Shown: positions 12,098 to 25,269, counted from the stretch's first letter. The stretch is DNA of 64,000 nt from Persicaria tinctoria (GCA_037127255.1 JBANSL010000009.1:28030475-28094474), one strand, 5' to 3'. The notes: generated from the sequence alone by a model not told the origin. Program-made: numbers and translations.

Positions 12098-15000
12098 TGT
12101 AAAGGCCCGGATTTTTAAATAATAAATAATATAAATAATATAAATAATATAAATGGATTTAAGTCGAAAAATAATAATAATAAGATAAAATAAAATAAAA
12201 ATTCGGATTTGGAAAATTTAGAAGTATTTTAAACGCGTCGGGATAAGGTCGAGTGAGCAGATTTCAAGCTTATATTTCGGGTATTTGAAATTTGGAGCTT
12301 TCCTTTCTCTTCCTTTTCTTTAACACACCCCTCTCTCTCTCTCAGACCTCACGAGATGCCCACCCTATCCCCTGCAATTTCCCTTTACATTGTACAGCTA
12401 TACCAAATTGTCCTTTTGTAGGTCAATTCTCACACCACAGTCTCAGATTTTCAAAGAAAACAACCAAACCCATGCTGTCTCTCCCCCTTTTTGTACTATG
12501 CAATCCTCCCTCTTCCATTTTGCTCCCTGCAATTAAAACCCAGAAAATGAACAAACAAAAAACCCAGAGGAAACCCTCCACTGTTGCCGTTTCAGCCCCA
12601 AACAACACCACCCATCGGGGCCCTGTTCCGCGAGCCAAGGCCGAGCCCGCCGAGCGCTTCCGAGCGCGTCCCTGCAGCACCACCGTGTCCCCTCTAGGAG
12701 GAACCAACCCAACGCCATCAGCCCATGTTTCCGCAACTCCAAGAGCCGAGTACCACCAGCAGTACCAGGCGACCCTGTCCCCGGGGTCCCGAGCGCACCT
12801 CTGGCCGGACCTGAGCCACAAGCGAGCCGCCTCCGACGCCAACCTTCCTCGTCCTTTTCTCTGTTTTCCTCTAGCACTCGGTAAGGCCTCGTTCCTCTCT
12901 TCCTTGCTTCAAATCAGTGCAAAACAGCACCTTTACTCCTTCTACACCCATCCTAGGCCACGAAAGCTCCGATTCCGCCATCGACGAGCCCGAATCGAAG
13001 CTCCGACGACGCTTTCCGGCGAGTCTCGAAGTTCTCCGCCTCGGTGAGTTCCTCTTTCCTTCTCCTTCTCTGTGTGCGCGTTTCAATTTTTGCTAGGTGG
13101 GTTGGGGTCGGAAATGGTTGTCGGTCAGGCTGAGCGAGGGATGGGTTGAACAGATCTCCGGCGGGTTCTCTCCCTTCTTCTCCTCTTCGTCCTCCGTCGT
13201 GCGCCTGTGAGCTCTATTCTGAGCTTGAAGGAGACGACCTGCTTCTTTCTCCCCTGGGCTGGGCCGGGTCAAAAGCATTTCCGGGTTATGTCATTTTGTA
13301 TTCGGGTTTGGATTTCATCATTGGGCTCCCTCTCTTTTTCTTTCTTTCGGGTATGGGCTGTCACTGGGCTTGGATCCGGATCTGATTGGGGTGGTTTGGA
13401 ATTCCGGGTTGGGCCTGTTCAGATTGGGGAGTATGAGAGTTGGGCCTTGGGGTTTGGGTTTTAAGAGGAGTTGTTGTTAGTATATATGTTATGTTAGTTT
13501 ATTGGGTTATTAATACTATATGTTATATAAATTTCGTTAGATGCATTTAATTAAGGTTGGATTGGTTCTGAAATGTTATCATTTTATTTTATTGTGAGTT
13601 TATGATAAATATATATTTCCAAAATTATTATTATAAAATGCTTTAAAAGAGACATTATTTGAAATATGTATTTTGTGGGGTTTTAAATGGTGACTTTAGG
13701 AAATTTGAAATGGATTATGGGGTTGGATTTATAAATATGATTTGTGAAAATAGGATTATTTTGATAATTAAATGTAAAATGCCGGAATTATTTCTACAAT
13801 ATGATTTTGAGAGATTGGTTTTAAGGTTTAAATGTTTAATGGTGGGATTTGGCTAAGTACGATTTTATCAATGGGTTTGAGTGAAAGTAAATGATTTTGG
13901 TTGATGTCGATCGTATCGGAAAGGTTTTGGAAAATGGGTTTACTATTGGTTAGTTTTGAGGATGTTGAGAACTTGGGTTCGTGTGTATGAATGTTGGTCT
14001 GGTAGCTTATGGGAATGGCTTGATAATAGGTGTGTATTGCTTTTGGATTGCCTTGGACTTGCATTGGGCCCTTGCTTGTGTTATCTTGCTGTTCTGCATC
14101 TCCAAGTAAGTCTCTTCGGAGCTTACTCAGATTGAATAGAGTTATTCCCTGCTTTAGGTGCATGATATACTAGGTGCTTGCATTCATGATCAGCATGCCA
14201 TGTAGTATCCTGTTTAGGTTGTATTAATTGAATGAGCATCTGCTTTCTTTGTGCGTATGTAAACAGAACGGCCGTTATCTGTGATAGTCCTAGAGTCTTT
14301 GCTAGGGTCATAGGGTAGCCCAGCCTCATCGGGTACCCTGAGTCAATCGATAGGTGCATGATATACTAGGTGCTTGCATTCATGATCAGCATGCCATGTA
14401 GTATCCTGTTTAGGTTGCATTAATTGAATGAGCATCTGCTTTCTTTGTGCGTATGTAAACAGAACGGCCGTTATCTGTGATAGTCCTAGAGTCTTTGCTA
14501 GGGTCATAGGGTAGCCCAGCCTCATCGGGTACCCTGAGTCAATCGAGTACTTCCTTATATTATGATATGCATGCGGGCTTTATTGTGGAGCGGGTTAGGC
14601 ATGCGTGCCGCCCTATTATGAATGAATGCATTCACGAGCTGGCCAGTCTCCGCCTGTCGGAAGGGGTGGAGGTAGGAGAGGGATATGCCACTTGGCATTG
14701 TCTTGGGCCCTTTACAGTATTCTGCACATTATTATGAACTAGGAGCATGCTAGTGTGTTTGAATTCCGTACTGCATTAGAGCATCTTTATTAGGTATAGC
14801 GTATATGTGTGCTTATGGTTGGGATGCAGAGTTAAGTGGGCATCGATCTGATCCCGCTCCAAATCAATTTTTTTAGGAATTATTTATGTTCATCCTATCG
14901 GTGCTGTTTGCTTATTGCGCGGGTCATTTTATCGGCGGAGAGTGAGCGCTGGAGTTATAGACTTCACCAGACTCTGATTATATTGTTTTGGATTTATACT

Positions 15001-15270
15001 TTTGACTCCGTTTTGACCCGGCTCCGTCGTGGCACTTGTATCTGTACTTTACTTCCGCTTTACTTCCGTTTGAAATGGTTTCCGCGACATAGTCTTAGGA
15101 CAGGTTAAGGGTACCCAACGGCCCTTCGATGTTTTTAAGGTTTGAAATCCCTCTTTCTAATAACCTTAAAATGAGTTTGAAACCTCGACCCGTACCTGGA
15201 TTGCAAGATCCGAACAAGGGGTTTTATCCCTTGAAACGTAACCCAGAAATTATAATTCTGGGCCGTTACA
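12098..15270 (+). repeat. 5' LTR (3173 bp)
   Basis: It starts TGTAAAGG and ends GTTACA, and is nearly identical to 19967-22934. It is 205 bases longer, explained by a 196-bp tandem duplication (14155-14350 and 14351-14546) plus 9 bases of an AATATAAAT repeat near the start. Its GC-rich pyrimidine segment (12300-13050) holds an open frame of 251 codons with no family resemblance; I do not call it a gene. Confidence 0.93.
14155..14546 (+). repeat. 196-bp tandem duplication inside the 5' LTR
   Basis: Two adjacent copies, each starting TAGGTGCATGATATACTAGG and ending GAGTCAATCGA, differ at about one base. The 3' LTR has a single copy (22015-22210), so the duplication arose during or after this insertion. 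Confidence 0.92.
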
Positions 15271-15274
15271 AAGA

Positions 15275-15286
15275 TGGTATCAGAGC
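15275..15286 (+). other. primer binding site (initiator Met tRNA type)
   Basis: TGGTATCAGAGC is the standard plant tRNA-iMet primer binding site, 4 bases downstream of the 5' LTR end. Confidence 0.92.
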
Positions 15287-18200
15287 TGAAGTTGTGCAAT
15301 TCGGGTACAAAAGGGTCGAGTGTATGTTTTGGAAAATCGCCCACAAATTTCAAGGACTATTGAGAGTGTTTTAAAGGGGGAAAATGATCTTAAGATGTCT
15401 AACATAAATTGGACTAAGTAATGAACTTGACTTGTACTAAAAGAGGAAAACCGACCAGATGTGGAACGAGTGGGTAGAAAGGCGTTAGGCCATCCCTATT
15501 GGATGTAGTTGGGAATGGGTAGACGAATATTAGCTTGTTCTTTACAGATGGGTTGGGAGAATCAAATGAGATCATTATGAGTGTTATTAACTGATTCTGT
15601 GCTGAATGCTTGCTATACTAGAGATCTGATTTGGTATGCCTAACTATGGAATGTGTATTGACTTATCTGTGCAAACGGGATAGTGGGAGTACCTTTATTT
15701 CTATATGGTCAAGTCCAGCTTGTGTGAAACAGCCCTTCAACTATGCTCTATCGAGTCTTCCTCCCAGATGTCAGTGTCTTCCACGGGGAATCGGGTCGGT
15801 AAACACATTGTGTCTGAACATGTATAAATATAAAGGTGGGTTGAGTGAGTATTGGAAGGTAGTTCTTGATGTCATTTTGAGTCGAGAGTAAGGTGTTTAT
15901 GAGGTTGCCTTTCTTGATTTTATGATGATTAACCAGTGTTTTCCTACCACGAGAGTCGTACTAATGTCCCACGGGAAAGAGGGGTGATAAGTCAGTCGGG
16001 AAAAGTCAATGGTTGCCCTCAGGGATCTCTGTACGGTTGTAATGGTGACTCTCTCTAAATTGCATGATATGATTTTGTCATCTTTGGCATGTACCCTGTG
16101 AATGACCATCGGTAAAAAGCTACTCATGTTGTTGCATCTATGATTGGTTACATTGTTTAGGTCTTGTGTTATGTCTTGGCTACTACCATGATTATATGTT
16201 GTCATAGCATGTTACTTGGCCTGTTGATAATAGGATTGAATGGAAGCGTGAGCTGCATGAAATGAATCTGCATGATTTTACTCTACTAGGTTCATGATAG
16301 TGTGATTGTTAAATTTTGATACCCTGATGAAGCAAGTTCCTTATTTGATACGTGCTACAACTTGATGTCACCATGCCTTATATGATACGTAATTTCCAGT
16401 ACATGTTGTTGTGATGATCATTCATGTAAATTCGTGATTGTATAACATTCCGTATCCATGCTAGTCACATTGTTTAGGTCTCGTGTTGTATCTCGCTTTC
16501 TGTCATGATTATGTTTGGTTCGCGTGTCTAATTGACCTGTTGTAATGATCGTACTACTGATTGGTTAGAAACATGAAGGGCATGATATGGGTCTATATGA
16601 ATGTTGCTTTCCCTGGATTAGGTCCATGATAGTGTGATCAATTCCTCTTTGTATGAATGTTGATAGATGGTCATCTTAGCATGTTGGATGATGACGTGTC
16701 AATGCCTATTATCCCTTTTGTGACAAGAATCAATAGCATGCTTGTTTGTTACGTATACATCAGGTTAATTATTGTTGCTTAAACTCGTGTTATACATCGT
16801 AAAACCTTCCTCATGTTTCTAGATTGCTCGAATGTGATTGAAGTGATTTCTTACGTGTCGCCATGATTAGTTGCATGTATGTATCGCGTGTTATGTTGAG
16901 CTATTAGTGTCATGTAGGACCCATGCTTTCTAAATGTATCTCGTCATATGATTACGTGCCATGATTGACCTATTATACGATCATTGTGTCAGATAAGATA
17001 GTTACTATGTTGCTCTTACATGTCCTTTTACGATGCCATATACTACGCTCGTGCATTGTTCATATATGTGATAATTGTGATGCCTATTTAATCCTGCATA
17101 TCTTGCTAGGCCTATCTGCTTTCATGGGATGATAGAATACTATATTGTCTCGCATGCATCCGTGTAGCATATGAATATGTCTTTTTGAAATGAATATGCA
17201 TGTCGTTCTCCTTGCGATAGGTACATGTTAGTGTGGGTAGTGAAATTGATATGCTCCATGATGAATTCGTGTCACTTGTCGCGATTATAACCTAATAGAC
17301 TTCCATAAGGGCATTGTTGTTATTCTCGGGTCAGAGTCTAGTCCATAGTCTTGTCATCCTTAGCTTTATTCGTGGTTGTTTCCGAAAGGAACATCGGGTT
17401 GTTCACTCTTGTCACTTCCCTATCTCCGCTAACTTGGACTCACCCGCGATAGCGACCGCATGGGAAAAAGAAAGGAAGTTGGATAGCAATAGAGCCGTAT
17501 GGCGGAAGCGTGGGCCCATAACCCACAAGCCTCATGATCAAAGATGTCGGTAAGACAAGTGCGTTTCGAGGATTGCGGCTACCGAGTACGATGTGATTTG
17601 CAAGCGGGAGTGCCCTCTGTTTGAATTGCTAATCGTTTTTTTTAAAATTATTAATAACGATATTGCACTGACATGGCGATGAAATTTCGTGTTGATGTGC
17701 TTACTTGGTGAGGAATAATGCTTGATTATTCCGTGTCTATGATGATATGGTTCGATGCCTTACAATTCTAATGTGCCATGATATCTTGATGTGATGATAC
17801 TTTGAGTTGCTAAGCATGATTTGAATTCCTTTGCCTGTAAAATGTGAACCACATATGCTAAGAGACCTGAGTTATATCTGATAAGGTTATAGTGCAACAT
17901 GCTAGCTTGACTTCAGTATGTTCATATATGATGTTTGCAATGATTACTGAGCATGATGATAAATTGAGACTTGTTGAACCCATGATGTTATGTTTATAAA
18001 TGCTAGTTGACATGATGTAGACCTTGTGTTTGATGATTTTAATTATTGCTTCTTCCTTACACCTATGGGTGAGGTCGTTGGTAGCGTGGTAGAAGAGTGG
18101 TGAAAGAGCTTGAGTGGTTAGGACGATCAGGGATGTTATGAGATAAGTCGCAAGAGAGAGATGTTGGTTTAGGTAAGACTGAGTGAGCTTTAGGTATTTG

Positions 18201-19954
18201 CAAGGCATGATGCTTGTGAAACCTTGGGAAGTGTGAGAAGTGTAAGAAATGGCCTTGTGGATGTTGAAGACATAGTATAAGAGGGTACTCGGACATGAGG
18301 TTAGAGATAGGAGTTGGGTTCTTAGAGGTGGATGGCTAGTGAAAGTGCTTGGTGAAATGAGGGGAGAGATTGGAGTATCGAGATAGATTGTGACTTCTGT
18401 AGAGGATATTATTTGAGCTGATGTTGGTGAATCTAGATGAGGCTGGTCTTCATTTGGGAACTGAAATCGGGTGAGCGGGAACTGCATTTTATTTTGACTG
18501 GTGAGGATGTGAGGATTTTCTTGCTTACGTGATTATTAATATGTACTGGCATGGTGATAGATAGCGACCATGATGAACCTGATATGGCATGATATTACAT
18601 GTTGATATGTGATATTGAAATCTAGTTGGTAGTGACAAATGTTATCATGATTATTTTGCTGCTCTGCTATGTTGTTTTAGGAGCATGTTAGGATGTGTTG
18701 TGATCTGATATACGAGATAATGACGTGTTATTATGTGAAAGTGTGATGTTATGTTATGGGGTGAAAGCATGATGTTATATTATGTGGTAGTAAACATGAT
18801 TTTGTATTATATGTTTAGCAAGCATGCTTATGGATATGTTGCATCACGAATATGGCTTTCAAAATGAATATGATTTATATATATGAGATAATGATGTCTG
18901 ATCACTAAATGATCGCTACATGGCGTTGTGATGAGTTAAGATGATGTCTGGTGAGTATGCTGACATTCGATGATTGATATGCTGCTTGACCTCCCCCTTT
19001 GCTGAATCTTAATGACATGATTTTGTTGTGTTGATGTGTTGACAATGAGTTTTGGTTCGTTGACTCTATGACGAAGTGATACTTCTATGACTTCTGATGT
19101 GATGTCGAGACGTTTATTATGGTTTTGTTATGTGGATGAGATATGTATTATGACCCATAGTAGGATGTAGAGATGTTGATGTGACCTTGTGGCACCGTGT
19201 TGGCATCTGTTTGAGACTTGTCATATGATGTACTGATTGGGGATTGGTTGGCTATTTGGTTATGCATTTCTTATGACTTGTGAAGCTTGCTTGAATTGAG
19301 ACTGATAGTTGTTTTGATTTTGGAAACTAGGAAGAGAATATGAGATTAGCCCTTAGAGGTGGATGATTCCACCTCCGAGTTTCTGAATTTGATTGTTTGG
19401 TATGTGAGAAATTGATCTGGCGGTTGGAAGATTTTGACGAAATCTTGATTTGAAAAGATTTGACTTGTTTTGGTATAAGGTTGCTTGATTAGGCGATTGG
19501 ATTTGAAGATTTCGAACGATTTTGAAAAAGGACCAACTCGGGTTGTAAAAGAATGAACGATATCGAGAATTTTGAGGCTAATCTTTATTTTCAATTGCGG
19601 AATCTCTTTAGAAACTTTTCAAACCCGGGCAACTCTATGATACTTCACGAAGTGGATACAAGCATTTTATGAGGGCGCTCGTAGAGTGCTTGCTAAGACC
19701 TAGTGATGACATTGTAGAACTTTTAGAGTTGTGATACTTCCGAAAAGTCGAAGCAAGGATGTGATAGGGGCACTTATTGCATACTTGTCAAGGCCAATTG
19801 GAGATGTCACGACCGTGACTAGGATGTCGTGAGAATCTCGGAGGACGCAACCGAGATGATTGCAAGATCTTTGGACATGGTCTTTGGACTCGCATTTTAA
19901 AACTTCATCCCCTACTTTATTTTGGTTTTAGTCTCGGGGAAGAGACTTGTTTTT
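15287..19954 (+). other. non-coding interior of the LARD-like element
   Basis: This stretch has no recognisable retrotransposon domain. It is rich in TGATG, CATGAT and ATGTG words. That composition leaves a 209-codon frame open on the minus strand (17858-18487), which I take as an artefact. The polypurine-like string TTAGAGGTGGATG occurs near 18322 and 19353 as well as at the real site before the 3' LTR. Confidence 0.7.
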
Positions 19955-19966
19955 AGAGGTGGATGA
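19955..19966 (+). other. polypurine tract
   Basis: AGAGGTGGATGA directly precedes the 3' LTR and is the expected plus-strand priming site. Confidence 0.75.
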
Positions 19967-22934
19967 TGTAAAGGCCCGGATTTTTAAATAATAAATAATA
20001 TAAATAATATAAATGGATTTAAGTCGAAAAAAAATAATAATAAGATAAAATAAAATAAAAATTCGGATTTGGAAAGTTTAGAAGTATTTTAAATGCGTCG
20101 GGATAAGGTCGAGTGAGCAGATTTCAAGCTTATATTTCGGGTATTTGAAATTTGGAGCTTTCCTTTCTCTTCCTTTTCTTTAACACACCCCTCTCTCTCT
20201 CTCAGACCTCACGAGATGCCCACCCTATCCCCTGCAATTTCCCTTTACATTGTACAGCTATACCAAATTGTCCTTTTGTAGGTCAATTCTCACACCACAG
20301 TCTCAGATTTTCAAAGAAAACAACCAAACCCATGCTGTCTCTCCCCCTTTTTGTACTATGCAATCCTCCCTCTTCCATTTTGCTCCCTGCAATTAAAACC
20401 CAGAAAATGAACAAACAAAAAACCCAGAGGAAACCCTCCACTGTTGCCGTTTCAGCCCCAAACAACACCACCCATCGGGGCCCTGTTCCGCGAGCCAAGG
20501 CCGAGCCCGCCGAGCGCTTCCGAGCGCGTCCCTGCAGCACCACCGTGTCCCCTCTAGGAGGAACCAACCCAACGCCATCAGCCCATGTTTCCGCAACTCC
20601 AAGAGCCGAGTACCACCAGCAGTACCAGGCGACCCTGTCCCCGGGGTCCCGAGCGCACCTCTGGCCGGACCCGAGCCACAAGCGAGCCGCCTCCGACGCC
20701 AACCTTCCTCGTCCTTTTCTCTGTTTTCCTCTAGCACTCGGTAAGGCCTCGTTCCTCTCTTCCTTGCTTCAAATCAGTGCAAAACAGCACCTTTACTCCT
20801 TCTACACCCATCCTAGGCCACGAAAGCTCCGATTCCGCCATCGACGAGCCCGAATCGAAGCTCCGACGACGCTTTCCGGCGAGTCTCGAAGTTCTCCGCC
20901 TCGGTGAGTTCCTCTTTCCTTCTCCTTCTCTGTGTGCGCGTTTCAATTTTTGCTAGGTGGGTTGGGGTCGGAAATGGTTGTCGGTCAGGCTGAGCGAGGG
21001 ATGGGTTGAACAGATCTCCGGCGGGTTCTCTCCCTTCTTCTCCTCTTCGTCCTCCGTCGTGCGCCTGTGAGCTCTATTCTGAGCTTGAAGGAGACGACCT
21101 GCTTCTTTCTCCCCTGGGCTGGGCCGGGTCAAAAGCATTTCCGGGTTATGTCATTTTGTATTCGGGTTTGGATTTCATCATTGGGCTCCCTCTCTTTTTC
21201 TTTCTTTCGGGTATGGGCTGTCACTGGGCTTGGATCCGGATCTGATTGGGGTGGTTTGGAATTCCGGGTTGGGCCTGTTCAGATTGGGGAGTATGAGAGT
21301 TGGGCCTTGGGGTTTGGGTTTTAAGAGGAGTTGTTGTTAGTATATATGTTATGTTAGTTTATTGGGTTATTAATACTATATGTTATATAAATTTCGTTAG
21401 ATGCATTTAATTAAGGTTGGATTGGTTCTGAAATGTTATCATTTTATTTTATTGTGAGTTTATGATAAATATATATTTCCAAAATTATTATTATAAAATG
21501 CTTTAAAAGAGACATTATTTGAAATATGTATTTTGTGGGGTTTTAAATGGTGACTTTAGGAAATTTGAAATGGATTATGGGGTTGGATTTATAAATATGA
21601 TTTGTGAAAATAGGATTATTTTGATAATTAAATGTAAAATGCCGGAATTATTTCTACAATATGATTTTGAGAGATTGGTTTTAAGGTTTAAATGTTTAAT
21701 GGTGGGATTTGCCTAAGTACGATTTTATCAATGGGTTTGAGTGAAAGTAAATGATTTTGGTTGATGTCGATCGTATCGGAAAGGTTTTGGAAAATGGGTT
21801 TACTATTGGTTAGTTTTGAGGATGTTGAGAACTTGGGTTCGTGTGTATGAATGTTGGTCCGGTAGCTTATGGGAATGGCTTGATAATAGGTGTGTATTGC
21901 TTTTGGATTGCCTTGGACTTGCATTGGGCCCTTGCTTGTGTTATCTTGTTGTTCTGCATCTCCAGGTAAGTCTCTTCGGAGCTTACTCAGATTGAATAGA
22001 GCTATTCCCTACTTTAGGTGCATGATATACTAGGTGCTTGCATTCATGATCAGCATGCCATGTAGTATCCTCTTTAGGTTGCATTAATTGAATGAGCATC
22101 TGCTTTCTTTGTGCGTATGTAAACAGAACGGCCGTTATCTGTGATAGTCCTAGAGTCTTTGCTAGGGTCATAGGGTAGCCCAGCCTCATCGGGTACCCTG
22201 AGTCAATCGAGTACTTCCTTATATTATGATATGCCTGCGGGCTTTATTGTGGAGCGGGTTAGGCATGCGTGCCGCCCTATTATGAATGAATGCATTCACG
22301 AGCTGGCCAGTCTCCGCCTGTCGGAAGGGGTGGAGGTAGGAGAGGGATATGCCACTTGGCATTGTCTTGGGCCCTTTACAGTATTCTGCACATTATTATG
22401 AACTAGGAGCATGCTAGTGTGTTTGAATTCCGTACTGCATTAGAGCATCTTTATTAGGTATAGCGTATATGTGTGCTTATGGTTGGGATGCAGAGTTAAG
22501 TGGGCATCGATCTGATCCCGCTCCAAATCAATTTTTTTAGGAATTATTTATGTTCATCCTATCGGTGCTGTTTGCTTATTGCGCGGGTCATTTTATCGGC
22601 GGAGAGTGAGCGCTGGAGTTATAGACTTCACCAGACTCTGATTATATTGTTTTGGATTTATACTTTTGACTCCGTTTTGACCCGGCTCCGTCGTGGCACT
22701 TGTATCTGTACTTTACTTCCGCTTTACTTCCGTTTGAAATGGTTTCCGCGACATAGTCTTAGGACAGGTTAAGGGTACCCAACGGCCCTTCGATGTTTTT
22801 AAGGTTTGAAATCCCTCTTTCTAATAACCTTAAAATGAGTTTGAAACCTCGACCCGTACCTGGATTGCAAGATCCGAACAAGGGGTTTTATCCCTTGAAA
22901 CGTAACCCAGAAATTATAATTCTGGGCCGTTACA
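19967..22934 (+). repeat. 3' LTR (2968 bp)
   Basis: Near-identical to the 5' LTR, with single-copy versions of the regions duplicated there. It ends GGGCCGTTACA at 22934, followed by the target duplication TTAAA. Confidence 0.93.
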
Positions 22935-22974
22935 TTAAATGTGATGTGTCATAATCAATAGTTATATTCAATGT

Positions 22975-24236
22975 TTTGAATTAAGCCCAATAGTTAGTAA
23001 ATAACTTTGATTAAGCTCAATAGTTATATTAGATTGAATTCAATGTTTTGAATTAAGCCCAATAGTTAGTAAAATTAAAGAAAAAAGAGAATTGAAGGAA
23101 AAAGAAGAAAAAAGGAGAATTAAAGAAAATCCAAGAAAAATGGCGAAAAAAAAAAGATTAGTTAAGACTCCTAAAATCCCTCTAAGATTGACACATCATC
23201 CTAAACACTTCTAAATTAAGAGTTTATATAGATAGTTAGTAAATAACTTTGATTAAGCTCAATAGTTATATTAGATTGAATTCAATGTTTTGAATTAAGC
23301 CCAATAGTTAGTAAAATTAAAGAAAAAAGAGAATTGAAGGAAAAAGAAGAAAAAAGGAGAATTAAAGAAAATCCAAGAAAAATGGCAAAAAAAAATGATT
23401 AGTTAAGACTCCTAAAATCCCTCTAAGATTGATACATCATCCTAAACACTTCTAAATTAAGAGTTTATATAGATAGTTATTAAAATTAAAGAAAAAAGAG
23501 AATTGAAGGAAAAAGAAGAAAAAAGGAGAATTAAAGAAAATCCAAGAAAAATGGCAAAAAAAAAATGATTAATTAGTTAAGACTCCTAAAATCCCTCTAA
23601 GATTGACACATCATCCTAAACACTTCTAAATTAAGAGTTTATATAGAATATAGATAGTTAGTAAAATTAAAGAATAAAAGAGAATTGAAGGAAAAAAGAA
23701 GAAAAAAGGAGAATTAAAGAAAATCTAAGAAAAATGGCAAAAAAAAATTGATTAGTTAAGACTCCTAAAATCCCTCTAAGATTGACACATCATCCCAAAC
23801 ACTTTTAAATTAAGAGTTTATATAGATAGATAGTTATATTATATTGAATTCAATGTTTTGAATTAAGCCCAATAGTTATTAAAATTAAAGAAAAAAGAGA
23901 ATTGAAGGAAAAAGAAGAAAAAAAAAAGGAGAATTAAAGAAAATCCAAGAAAAATAGCAAAAAAAAAAAATGATTAGTTAAGACTCCTAAAATCCCTCTA
24001 AGATTGACACATCATCCTAAACACTTTTAAATTAAGAGTTTATATAGATATATAGATATAGATATAGATAGTTAGTAAAATTAAATAAAAAAGAGAATTG
24101 AAGGAAAAAGAAGAAAAAAAGAAGAATTAAAGAAAATCCAAGAAAAAAGAAAAAAAAATGATTAGTTAAGACTCCTAAAATCCCTCTAAGATTGACACAT
24201 CATCCTAAACACTTCTAAATTAAGAGTTTATATAGA
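22975..24236 (-). repeat. tandem array of six copies of the Helitron 5' terminal segment
   Basis: A unit of roughly 170-240 bases recurs six times. Each copy carries the same purine-rich block (AAGAAAAAAGGAGAATTAAAG), the block CCTAAAATCCCTCTAAGATT and the 5' terminus TCTATATAAACTC on the minus strand. Termini fall at about 23232, 23473, 23647, 23826, 24048 and 24236. Copies differ by small indels, and some include an extra segment with TTGAATTAAGCCCAATAGTT. Confidence 0.8.
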
Positions 24237-25190
24237 TATAGATATTAAAAAATCTCTTTTATTATAAATAAGGGTGAGTCTAATGACAAGATGGGTTTCG
24301 TCTAAAGGCAAGATGAAATTTATGTATTTACAGTCGAGTCCTTTTTATTTTTTTGAAAGAGAATCTCATTGTGTTAATCCAAATGAACAATATTCAGTGC
24401 AAGTGTGCAATCGCAGATTCTAATGCCGGATGGAGATTAACTGCAAAAAGTGAAAAACCCCAAATTAATTTCACATGTTTTCTGTTTTTTTCCTCCTGCA
24501 AAATCCGTCTCCTCTCTCCCCCACCCGTTGCAGATGCCACCGTCACCTTTGTTGTTGCCCTCCTTGCCTCCACCACTGCTCTAATCCCTACCCAAACCTT
24601 CTCTCTCCTTCTTTTCCTCCTCTATCGCAAGATTCGCAACCCACCCCCAACATTGTTGGGGGAACGTATTGGGGCCACTGACCCTGACCCCCACAATTTT
24701 TTTTTTTACATAAGGATGTTTGGAAATTAATGGGGTGGTCCCCACACTTACTTTGTCTTCTCCCCCGTTCTCTGCCTCCTCGTTTATCCCTCAATTCTGA
24801 TTTACAGTAAAGCAATTATTACATTAAAACAATTAGGGACGGGGAGACGATTGTCCCTCAATTCTCGTCTTCCAATCCAACCTCACAATTACTCACTTTT
24901 CCATGCTGGTGCAAACGTCTCGCCGATGTCGAGGCCTCATTCTCCCCTTTTCAGTTCTTCCACTCTCCAAGACACCCACTCATGGCTTATGCCTATAAAA
25001 ACGTTATGCCTCTGTCCCCTCTGGTCATCGTTGCATTAAAAATTAGACATGTGTTTTTTTTATCTAAGAGAAAAAAATGATATTATAGAAGAACATAGGA
25101 CGAAATTGAACTAGCAACAAGATAGATACGGTAGGATTCAGGACTAAGATTCAAGTCAAGAACGATAATAGCATCAACAACAGCACCTGG

Positions 25191-25192
<2 letters not shown>
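24237..25192. other. no recognised gene
   Basis: Mixed sequence with pyrimidine-rich stretches (24480-24620, 24880-25030) whose open frames match nothing I know. Confidence 0.35.

Positions 25193-25265
<73 letters not shown>
25193..25265. repeat. (AT)n microsatellite
   Basis: An uninterrupted alternating AT run of about 73 bases. Confidence 0.98.

Positions 25266-25269
<4 letters not shown>

Larger units (their letters stand above)
12098..22934 (+). mobile_element. complete LTR retrotransposon without gag-pol (LARD-like)
   Basis: Two long direct repeats begin TGTAAAGGCCCGG and end GGGCCGTTACA. The element is flanked by the 5-bp target duplication TTAAA (12093-12097 and 22935-22939). A primer binding site TGGTATCAGAGC, complementary to initiator methionine tRNA, starts 5 bases after the 5' LTR. 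A purine tract precedes the 3' LTR. The 4.7 kb interior shows no gag, protease, reverse transcriptase or integrase on either strand, so it must be mobilised in trans, as large retrotransposon derivatives are. I noted only about a dozen base substitutions between the LTRs, so the insertion is young. Confidence 0.92.
11855..24236 (-). mobile_element. Helitron (minus strand), split by an LTR retrotransposon
   Basis: On the minus strand the 3' end at 11855 reads ...GGGAATTGTACTAG, preceded by the hairpin CGCGTCATGGCGCG and followed by a T, as plant Helitrons require (CTRR end, insertion between A and T). The 5' end at 24236 begins TCTATATAAACTCTTAATTT and is preceded by A. Removing the nested element (12098-22934 plus one target duplication) leaves about 1.5 kb with no coding region, so it is non-autonomous. 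The 5' terminal segment is repeated six times. The pairing of these two ends is inferred from shared orientation and from the nested insertion between them. Confidence 0.65.

Noticed and set aside
12292..13047. 251-codon open frame present in both LTRs of the LARD-like element
   Set aside because: The two copies are the same only because the LTRs are. The composition is pyrimidine-rich and no family resemblance is visible, so conservation cannot be inferred.
17858..18487. 209-codon minus-strand frame inside the LARD-like element
   Set aside because: It arises from TGATG-rich sequence that rarely gives stops on the opposite strand. No domain.
25193..25265. AT run as an origin or CRISPR-like array
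   Set aside because: A simple dinucleotide microsatellite; there is no spacer structure.
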